Below are positions 1-4,208 of a DNA stretch of 7,078 bases, piece by piece. The stretch's first letter is position 1; each line of letters begins with the position of its first letter. The notes under the pieces were generated by a model that saw nothing but the letters and a program-made list of their open reading frames with translations, had not been told where the DNA came from and ran no database searches. The stretch comes from Microbacteriaceae bacterium (GTDB taxonomy: Bacteria > Actinomycetota > Actinomycetes > Actinomycetales > Microbacteriaceae). The stretch covers positions 1 to 7,078 of the forward strand of contig JAODLU010000046.1 in assembly GCA_025464125.1 (NCBI GenBank), in the 5' to 3' direction. The translations under genes were made by a program, and so were the position numbers.

Positions 1-270
1 CTGCACCGTGAGGCGGCGGTCGAGTTCGACGAATGTGTCATGCACTGCGGTGGTGGCATCGAGCACGAAGGTGAGCTTGTCGGTGATCTTCTCGCGGTGG
101 ATGTTCCACTTACTGGCGAAGTCGCGCACTGTACCTTCCAGCCCGCCATGGCCGACGAGGCCGGCGATGGTGTGGCTGATCTCTTCCGCGTTCCTGAATT
201 GACCAGTGATGGTCGTCAGTTTCGACTCGAGGTCGTTGAGAAGTGCGAGATCAATCTTGATGTCGGTCAC
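1..270 (-). CDS. Esx-like helical-hairpin protein, second copy (3'-partial, 90 codons seen)
   Basis: The reading frame starts at GTG 270 and runs off the left edge without a stop. Translation begins (f)MTDIKIDLALLNDLESKL and contains LVGHGGLEG (38-46), F51, W55 in the segment ASKWNIHRE (52-60), and ends FVELDRRLTVQ (80-90). It aligns without gaps to the 104-residue protein at 3415-3729 at about 29 of 90 positions, including D3, K5, I6, L8, V39-G40-H41, F51, W55-N56, H58-R59, D71, F80 and D84. It is therefore a paralogue of the same all-helical, T7SS-associated family, with the same F80xxxD84 signal-like motif. It lies 79 bases after the membrane protein gene with its own ribosome site. By analogy with the first unit it should be followed, outside the window, by a large effector gene. 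The family call is inferred from the paralogue. Confidence 0.85.
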   Translation of the reverse strand, partial: MTDIKIDLALLNDLESKLTTITGQFRNAEEISHTIAGLVGHGGLEGTVRDFASKWNIHREKITDKLTFVLDATTAVHDTFVELDRRLTVQ

Positions 271-276
271 AGCTGG

Positions 277-284
277 CCCCCTTT
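277..284 (-). promoter_or_regulatory. Ribosome binding site fixing the GTG start at 270
   Basis: AAAGGGGG on the minus strand lies 6 bases before the GTG at 270-268. No ATG is present nearby in this frame, and the GTG start makes the protein co-linear with the paralogue that starts at 3729. Confidence 0.75.
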
Positions 285-318
285 GTTAGCTCCAGTGTGG
301 CGTAGCGGAGCGGAATGC

Positions 319-339
319 GTCGATGGGCAGCGCTGCCCA
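319..339 (-). repeat. Post-stop hairpin repeat, copy 1 (between the two units)
   Basis: Bases 324-339 form a perfect 16-base inverted repeat (TGGGCAGC and its complement), giving in RNA a 6-bp stem with a GCGC loop. It begins 10 bases beyond the stop codon of the membrane protein gene (352-350). The surrounding 21 bases match 4177-4197 at 19 positions. No U-tract follows. It may be a weak terminator, an mRNA-stabilising stem or a protein-binding palindrome between the two cassettes. Confidence 0.55.
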
Positions 340-349
340 CATCGCGCGG

Positions 350-856
350 TCATGGCCGAACAACGCGGCCCATGACAACGCGACGGGGCAGCCTGAAGCA
401 GCTGTAGACACCTGCAACGATGCCGACTATCCCGGCGATGGCCGGAAGCAACTGCTGGCCAGGCGTTGGCACGCCTCCTACCAGGTTCACGGCTCCGTTC
501 GTGAGCACGATGCCTATCGCGAGCGGCACTACCGCGCACAGGAGAATGGAGAGGATGATCGCCCATCCCGCATTGCGGGGTGCGAAGTACAGGCACGCGA
601 TAGCGACCAGCACTGCAGCAATAGCCACCCCCCAGCCAACGCCGACCATCGTGGCCGTCGGCGCCTGGATCCCGTCGTTGCCGGGGGTGTTGCGCACGGC
701 GAAGTAGAAGCGGATGCTCATCGGCAGCTGTGGCGCCATCGCGAACGCGAAGACGACCTGGGCCAGGAGCGCGAGCGCAGCCCAGGCCACCGTGACGAGG
801 CTGGCGATCCTGCGAATGCTGCCCGACTGCTCGGCGGTTGGGGTTGCGAGGCTCAC
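350..856 (-). CDS. Four-helix integral membrane protein, last gene of the unit (168 aa)
   Basis: The start is GTG at 856-854, overlapping the upstream stop as GTGA. Four hydrophobic segments are clear: about 17-39, 68-91, 97-118 and 136-154. Basic residues flank the outer ends (R15/R16 before helix 1; R155, R158, R159, R164 and R167 after helix 4), so by the positive-inside rule both termini are predicted cytoplasmic. The ~28-residue loop between helices 1 and 2 (IRFYFAVRNTPGNDGIQAP) and the Gly/Pro-rich loop between helices 3 and 4 would face outside. No enzyme, transporter or T7SS core motif (EccB, EccD, EccE) is visible. As a short membrane protein at the end of a putative effector unit it could be an immunity protein against a membrane-acting effector, or an accessory to the secretion complex. 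The immunity idea rests on context only. Confidence 0.8.
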   Translation of the reverse strand: MSLATPTAEQSGSIRRIASLVTVAWAALALLAQVVFAFAMAPQLPMSIRFYFAVRNTPGNDGIQAPTATMVGVGWGVAIAAVLVAIACLYFAPRNAGWAIILSILLCAVVPLAIGIVLTNGAVNLVGGVPTPGQQLLPAIAGIVGIVAGVYSCFRLPRRVVMGRVVRP

Positions 857-1494
857 GCGGGAACGGTCGCGGGCACTGGCCAGCGAACTGTGCTGATCAC
901 GGCGTCGAACAGGTCGAGCATCTGCTCTTCGAGATCGACGAAGTTGGTCGTGAACGTCATCAGCGCGATGCGGTTCGGGTGTGTGGCGGTGAGCCAGTAG
1001 TCGGCCTGCAGCAACTGCAGTTCAGGTTCGTCGTCGGTCGCGGCCCGAACCCGTCGAAAAGCCTGCCGGACTGCCTTGATCTTGTCACTCATGCGGTCGC
1101 CATCGAGCACGGACCGCGACGCCGGGTTCTCGGTCTGAACGCCGGCCAGGCCGAAGTCCAGAGCCTTGCCGAGTTCGGTCGACCCGAATGCCGCAAACTC
1201 TGCTGAGTCGAACTTCGGCAGGAAAACGGCAAGCCACGCTGGCATGGGGACTCCCGGGGCGATTTCGAGCGCGACGTGAAAATCTACCGCGTCGTTCTCG
1301 CGCGCCACGTCGGCTGCCTCGCGAAAGCGCGAACGGAGTTCCTGCCGTAGGGAGGCGTTTCGGTCGTCTCGCCCAACCGCGCGCTCGACCAGCTTGCGAA
1401 TCGAGCTCTGCACACTGGCATCGCTTGTGAGACTGACCCGCGCCCACGTTCCTGGCATCGCGAAACGCGGGGTGCCGTATGGTGCGTCGGTCAT
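853..1494 (-). CDS. Uncharacterised soluble T7SS-associated protein B (213 aa)
   Basis: No named family is recognised. It begins FAMPGTWARVSL (11-22), has a charged helix ending in SLRQELRSRFREAADVAREN (48-67), then strand-like DFHVALEIAPGVPMPAWLAVFLP (71-93), a variable middle, a basic helix (AVRQAFRRVR 141-150), and a C-terminal strand YWLTATHPNRIALMTFTTN (166-184) leading to a hydrophobic helix LEEQMLDLFDAVISTV (188-203). It aligns with the preceding 214-residue protein at P-x-x-W, D44, L49, L53/R54 and N184, so the two are probably ancient duplicates, though identity is low. The P-x-x-W opening plus a later G-x-P-x-P-A segment recalls hypothetical proteins I associate with actinobacterial T7SS loci (recognition, not search). 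There is no membrane segment or export signal. It is coupled to neighbours by ATGA upstream and GTGA downstream (856-853). Function unknown. Confidence 0.8.
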   Translation of the reverse strand: MTDAPYGTPRFAMPGTWARVSLTSDASVQSSIRKLVERAVGRDDRNASLRQELRSRFREAADVARENDAVDFHVALEIAPGVPMPAWLAVFLPKFDSAEFAAFGSTELGKALDFGLAGVQTENPASRSVLDGDRMSDKIKAVRQAFRRVRAATDDEPELQLLQADYWLTATHPNRIALMTFTTNFVDLEEQMLDLFDAVISTVRWPVPATVPA

Positions 1495-2135
1495 GCTCCT
1501 GCTTCCTGGCCATCGGTAGTGCTGTGCAAATCCGACACCTGCACCTCGTGTACCGCTGCAGCGATCTCGAGGAGATATTCGACGATGTCGGGAAAAAGTG
1601 CGAGGTTCTGGGTCATGATCGAGAACTCGACGGCCTTCTCGGCCTCCGTCGGGAACAGCGCGACCGTTGCGCGCTCGACGGCTGGATTCGGTACACCTCC
1701 GGCGACAGGCTCGACTACAAAATCCTGCACGACTATGGCGGGCCCGACGAGCAGCGTCGCGGTGCGAACGATACGGCGAACAAGATCGGTGCTGTCGGAT
1801 TTGTTGAGTTCCGCCTCCGCGATGCCTCGGTAACGATCGATCGCACCGTCATCAGCAATCAGGAAACCGATTGACAGCAATGCCTCAACGCGACCCTGCT
1901 CTGGCTCGGGAATGTAGGCCCAATGGGGTCGGCCTCCCCGCTGGGGCTCCTGCACTACTGCAGAAACCATCCGCAGCGCGTGCTCGAGCCGTTCCACAGC
2001 GTCCGGCTGTAGCTCGAAGCTGCCGAGCAGGACAGCAATCGCAGCGTCTGTGCCATCTGGGGACGAAGACAGCGGATACCACCCGTTCGGGATGGTGATC
2101 TCGAGGTTCCTGGCTTTCACCGCGGAGCCACTCAT
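1491..2135 (-). CDS. Uncharacterised soluble T7SS-associated protein A (214 aa)
   Basis: I do not recognise a named family. The protein is soluble, with no signal peptide or transmembrane segment, and mixed alpha/beta in character. It opens with a strand-like ITIPNGWYPL (13-22), continues with a helix rich in Leu/Glu/Arg (about 29-62), then alternating hydrophobic strands (LLSIGFLIA 86-94, GPAIVVQDFVVEPV 131-144, ERATVALFP 154-162), and ends with FSIMTQNLALFPDIVEYLLE (171-190), a strand-turn-helix. The layout resembles the next protein: Pro-x-x-Trp near residue 16-19, an L-x-x-x-L-R helix about 35 residues later, and a late Asn-turn followed by a hydrophobic helix. It overlaps both neighbours by ATGA (2135-2132 and 1494-1491). 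Its place between the putative effector and a membrane protein suggests cargo handling (an EspG-like role without evident homology) or another accessory role. Function is unassigned. Confidence 0.8.
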   Translation of the reverse strand: MSGSAVKARNLEITIPNGWYPLSSSPDGTDAAIAVLLGSFELQPDAVERLEHALRMVSAVVQEPQRGGRPHWAYIPEPEQGRVEALLSIGFLIADDGAIDRYRGIAEAELNKSDSTDLVRRIVRTATLLVGPAIVVQDFVVEPVAGGVPNPAVERATVALFPTEAEKAVEFSIMTQNLALFPDIVEYLLEIAAAVHEVQVSDLHSTTDGQEAGA

Positions 2136-3418
2136 GAGGCGCCGCTCGAGGTGAGCACGAGCGGCGAACTGGCGCTGTACTCGACGTTCTGCACCATCGG
2201 CCCCTCCACCATTTCAACCGAGGAGTAAGACTGGGTGAAGTTGGCTGACACGTTCTCAACCTGGAGGGTCGGCGGAGCGTTCCAGTCTGGACCTGCGGCG
2301 CTTGGCGCGAGGTCGATCGTGTTGTCAGCGCCGATAGCCTCGCCAATGCCCCCTGCAACCTCGCCACCGATGATTTCGGTGACTCCGGTGATTGCCTCAG
2401 CTGCCGCGTTTGTGTGCATCATCGCTGTGCCGCCGGTGTTCCATACCAATTTGGCCTGGCTCACGACGGTGGAGAGGAAGCCAGCAGAGCGAGCACCGGT
2501 CGATGCAACCTGTTCGGTTGCTCCCATGCCTGCGCGGATCCCGGGGCCGGCGGCAGCGAAGAACACCGAAACAGCAGCGGAGAAGACGTCGCCGAGAAGT
2601 TGCCCGAGCGACCCCTTGCCGAGGAGGAACAGCGCGAGCGAGCAAGCAACGATAAGCAGCGAAACCACAAGTGAGGCAGCCTGCAGCACACCAGCCAGCG
2701 GAGCAAGCACCGGGATGAAGACTGCGAGCACGGTGACGATGAGAGCGATAACCGAAAGGATCTGCGAGATCACTTTCAGTGCCTCGTATATCGCCTGGAT
2801 AATCGGAGCGAGGTATTCCTGCGCCCACTCGTAGGCCGCCTGGTAAGCCCCCGCGATTGCCTCGAAAAAGTTGTCGTTCAGTCCGCTTTCGTCGCCGGCC
2901 TCCTTGACAGCAGCTGCAGCCTTCCAGGCCGCGGCATCCCGGTCAGCTTCGGCCGCATGGAACTCGGCCAGCGCTGCAGCCTTGTCGGCGACGAGATTAT
3001 TCAGGCGGCGCTGTGCCTCGAGCAGGCGCTCGACGAGGTCGGGGGTCTGCCCGTTGTCGGCGTCGCACTGGTCCTGCAGGTCTTCTTTGTGTCGCTGCGC
3101 AACTGTCGAGTCGCTGTTGTAGAACGCCGCGATAGCGCGATTGGCCCGACCCTGGGCGGCACGAAGGTCGTGTGCATAGATGGTGAGTGCGGCGCCGGCA
3201 CCGTCGTAGCGAACTGAAACACGTTCGGTGGCGGCACGGGCATCCAGGGCCTTGAGGCGCACTTCTTCGACGGCGAGCGAGACGAAGGTCTGGCCGTCGG
3301 TCAGGTCGCGAAGTTCATCTGCGGCCGCCTTGAGATTCCTGGCGGCGTTCGAGTACCGGGTGCCCCAGTTGGCTACGGTGTCTGGGTCACCATCGAGGGC
3401 GACAGGTATGAGGCTCAT
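2132..3418 (-). CDS. Putative LXG/WXG-like T7SS effector with hydrophobic hairpin and glycine-rich segment (428 aa)
   Basis: This is probably the large secreted cargo of the unit. Residues 10-100 form a long helical region (VANWGTRYSNAARNL, then YAHDLRAAQGRANRAIAAFY) of the kind seen at the N-terminus of actinobacterial T7SS effectors. Residues 128-172 are Ala/Glu/Arg-rich and probably coiled coil. Two strongly hydrophobic segments follow (about 215-240 and 243-267, joined by a short Pro/Gly turn), and a weaker one at about 274-292. Residues 291-364 are Gly/Ala-rich and include GGEVAGGIGEAIG (351-363), with two GxxxG spacings (352/356 and 359/363), like a glycine zipper. The last ~60 residues are polar and Ser-rich. 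There is no cleavable signal peptide, and no nuclease, ADP-ribosyltransferase, deaminase or peptidase motif that I recognise. It could be a membrane-acting effector or a structural T7SS-associated protein. The start is translationally coupled to the upstream gene (ATGA); the ribosome site is weak. Confidence 0.8.
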   Translation of the reverse strand: MSLIPVALDGDPDTVANWGTRYSNAARNLKAAADELRDLTDGQTFVSLAVEEVRLKALDARAATERVSVRYDGAGAALTIYAHDLRAAQGRANRAIAAFYNSDSTVAQRHKEDLQDQCDADNGQTPDLVERLLEAQRRLNNLVADKAAALAEFHAAEADRDAAAWKAAAAVKEAGDESGLNDNFFEAIAGAYQAAYEWAQEYLAPIIQAIYEALKVISQILSVIALIVTVLAVFIPVLAPLAGVLQAASLVVSLLIVACSLALFLLGKGSLGQLLGDVFSAAVSVFFAAAGPGIRAGMGATEQVASTGARSAGFLSTVVSQAKLVWNTGGTAMMHTNAAAEAITGVTEIIGGEVAGGIGEAIGADNTIDLAPSAAGPDWNAPPTLQVENVSANFTQSYSSVEMVEGPMVQNVEYSASSPLVLTSSGAS

Positions 3419-3729
3419 GCTGCGCTCGACTTCGCTTGTGCCTTGGGCGGCGGAGCCAGGGCCGACGCGAGTTCGGTGTCGGCATCCACGAAGGAGTCGC
3501 CGATCTTGTCCAACGAATCCTTCAACCAGGTGAGGTTGTCACGAATATCGAGGCGGTGCTTGTTCCAGGAGTGTGTGAAACCCTCAATGGCTCCCGACAG
3601 TGCCGGATGCCCGACTGCAGACTGCAGGTCGCCGGTGTTGGCGACATCGCTCTCGATCTGCAGCAGCGCTGCGTCGAGCCTGCTCTGGAGAAGTTCGAGA
3701 TCAGTCAGATTGATCTTGAGGTCAGCCAT
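3415..3729 (-). CDS. Esx-like helical-hairpin protein, likely partner of the large effector (104 aa)
   Basis: This small all-helical protein has no signal peptide or membrane segment. Two helices (about 8-30 and 43-90) flank a Gly-containing turn near 33-46 (NTGDL, VGHPALSG). A Trp (W55) lies in FTHSWNKHR (51-59), and the C-terminal part ends F80-VDA-D84, an aromatic-xxx-Asp that fits the place and shape of the T7SS YxxxD/E signal. The tail APPPKAQAKSSAA (92-104) is probably disordered. Size, shape and signal position suggest a WXG100/EspC-like protein; no exact family is claimed. It overlaps the 428-residue gene by ATGA (3418-3415). By analogy with the small Lap proteins that bind LXG effectors in Bacillota, I infer that it pairs with and targets the large protein. 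It shares about 30% ungapped identity with the partial protein at 1-270, which supports a recurring family. Confidence 0.85.
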   Translation of the reverse strand: MADLKINLTDLELLQSRLDAALLQIESDVANTGDLQSAVGHPALSGAIEGFTHSWNKHRLDIRDNLTWLKDSLDKIGDSFVDADTELASALAPPPKAQAKSSAA

Positions 3730-3735
3730 CGGATT

Positions 3736-3743
3736 TCCTTCCT
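3736..3743 (-). promoter_or_regulatory. Ribosome binding site fixing the 3729 start
   Basis: AGGAAGGA on the minus strand lies 6 bases before the ATG at 3729. It decides the start: the frame also has a GTG at 3780, but that codon lies in the loop of the hairpin at 3769-3797 and would add 17 unconserved residues. The ATG start aligns the protein without gaps to its paralogue at 270. Confidence 0.8.
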
Positions 3744-3768
3744 GGAGTAGTAGAGGGGGGTGAGTGGT

Positions 3769-3797
3769 GCCGGGCCCCACGCGATGCGGGGCCCGGC
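3769..3797 (-). terminator. Strong GC-rich hairpin after esx (terminator or 3' stabiliser)
   Basis: GCCGGGCCCC (3769-3778) and GGGGCCCGGC (3788-3797) form a perfect 10-bp stem around a 9-base loop, beginning 7 bases beyond the esx stop codon (3807-3805). On the minus strand it is followed by ACCACTCACC, with no U-tract. It may act as a U-less terminator of the kind proposed in high-GC actinobacteria, a partial attenuator, or a 3' end that stabilises esx mRNA. Any of these would reduce expression of the downstream unit relative to esx. Confidence 0.55.
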
Positions 3798-3804
3798 AAG
3801 GTCA

Positions 3805-4101
3805 CTAGCCCTTGATGGCTGAGGCGAGTCCCTCATCCGTCTGCTGCAGCGCGTCAGCTGCGGAGACGAGGAACTTGCTGAGGCCGTCGAGGCCGTCGAT
3901 GGCCTGCGTGGTGCCGGTCTTGAACTGGTCGAACGAGTCGCGGTACGCGGCAGAGGACTGCTCGGCCTGGAATCCACTCGAGGTGAGGTTGTTCACCAGG
4001 TTGCTCAGCTCGGCGAGCTTCTGGTGAAGGTCGTCCTTGCCGGCGAGCAGACGCTGTGCTGCGTCGCGGAGGTCGTCGTATGTGACGTTGAGGTTAGCCA
4101 T
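3805..4101 (-). CDS. WXG100-family Esx protein (98 aa)
   Basis: This is a small helical-hairpin protein of the ESAT-6/CFP-10 (WXG100) superfamily, exported by the T7SS as a dimer and often needed for machine activity. Its 98-residue length is typical. Two amphipathic helices (about 5-38 and 45-90) flank a turn at 41-44 reading SSGF, so the Trp-X-Gly turn is replaced by Ser-Gly-Phe. The C-terminal secretion signal YxxxD/E is also altered: the equivalent position reads L85-QQT-D89. The rest (FQAEQSSAAY around 44-53, TDEGLA near the end) fits the single-Esx type I recall from non-mycobacterial actinobacteria, which may homodimerise. There is no signal peptide or membrane segment. It lies directly after eccC and is bracketed by two hairpins, with its own strong ribosome site, suggesting expression distinct from its neighbours. 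Family assignment is firm; whether it is the EsxA- or EsxB-type partner cannot be told. Confidence 0.93.
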   Translation of the reverse strand: MANLNVTYDDLRDAAQRLLAGKDDLHQKLAELSNLVNNLTSSGFQAEQSSAAYRDSFDQFKTGTTQAIDGLDGLSKFLVSAADALQQTDEGLASAIKG

Positions 4102-4108
4102 GGTGATG

Positions 4109-4117
4109 CTCCTTCTT
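4109..4117 (-). promoter_or_regulatory. Strong ribosome binding site of the esx gene
   Basis: AAGAAGGAG on the minus strand sits 7 bases before the ATG at 4101. It is a near-ideal Shine-Dalgarno sequence and, with those at 3736-3743 and 277-284, one of the best in the window, in keeping with high expression of a small Esx protein. It fixes the start codon. Confidence 0.85.
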
Positions 4118-4124
4118 TTGATTC

Positions 4125-4141
4125 CCCGCTACGGGAGCGGG
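4125..4141 (-). promoter_or_regulatory. Leader hairpin upstream of the esx ribosome site
   Basis: CCCGCT (4125-4130) and AGCGGG (4136-4141) form a perfect 6-bp stem with a 5-base loop, 7 bases upstream of the purine-rich ribosome site. No U-tract follows in the minus direction, so a terminator role is unlikely. If transcription starts at the candidate promoter just upstream, the stem would lie at or near the 5' end of the esx mRNA, where such stems can protect against decay. If esx is co-transcribed with eccC, it could instead be a processing or stability element. Confidence 0.4.
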
Positions 4142-4144
4142 CTA

Positions 4145-4172
4145 GTAATACGAACATAACTGGAGGTGTCGA
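4145..4172 (-). promoter_or_regulatory. Candidate promoter for the esx gene
   Basis: On the minus strand a -35-like TCGACA (4172-4167; five of six to TTGACA) and a -10-like TATTAC (4150-4145; four of six to TATAAT) are separated by 16 bases. The predicted transcript would begin around 4140, at the edge of the hairpin at 4125-4141, and run into the Esx gene. An overlapping direct repeat, CATCGAC twice at 9-base period on the minus strand (about 4168-4183), touches the -35 box and could be an operator. An alternative -10, TATGTT, lies further upstream. This is a pattern match only; actinobacterial promoters are degenerate. Confidence 0.35.
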
Positions 4173-4176
4173 TGAG

Positions 4177-4197
4177 GTCGATGGGCAGCCCTCCCCA
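4177..4197 (-). repeat. Post-stop hairpin repeat, copy 2 (after eccC)
   Basis: This 21-base element lies 11 bases beyond the eccC stop codon. It matches 319-339 at 19 of 21 positions, including an exact 13-base block GTCGATGGGCAGC on the plus strand. In this copy a weak stem can form between ATGGG (4181-4185) and CCCAT (4194-4198); the two differences from the other copy fall in the loop-proximal part of the arm. No T-tract follows on the minus strand, so it is not a canonical intrinsic terminator. An 8-base palindrome CATGCATG (4196-4203) lies between it and the stop. Confidence 0.5.
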
Positions 4198-4208
4198 TGC
4201 ATGTCGCC

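Noticed and set aside
350..856. EccE or EccB core component
   Set aside because: EccE and EccB are larger, with two or one transmembrane helices and big extracytoplasmic domains; this protein is nearly all membrane helices.
323..1000. 225-codon plus-strand open frame
   Set aside because: It lies across the membrane protein gene and part of its neighbour in antisense, begins inside the palindrome at 324-339, has no convincing ribosome site and gives a low-complexity His/Arg/Asp-rich product.
1491..2135. EspG chaperone homologue
   Set aside because: Position in the locus fits, but the protein is shorter than the ~280-300 residues usual for EspG, and I see no sequence signature that would support the name.
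2132..2330. C-terminal enzymatic toxin domain in the 428-residue protein
   Set aside because: The last ~65 residues are Ser/Val/Glu-rich with no HNH, NTF2-like, ART, deaminase or metal-binding motif and are too short for most toxin domains.
3730..3780. Upstream GTG start at 3780 for the 104-residue protein
   Set aside because: The start would lie in the loop of a strong hairpin; the 17 extra residues have no counterpart in the paralogue, and a good ribosome site precedes the ATG at 3729.
3769..3797. Canonical rho-independent terminator after esx
   Set aside because: The stem is excellent but no U-tract follows on the minus strand; kept only as a terminator-like or stabilising hairpin.
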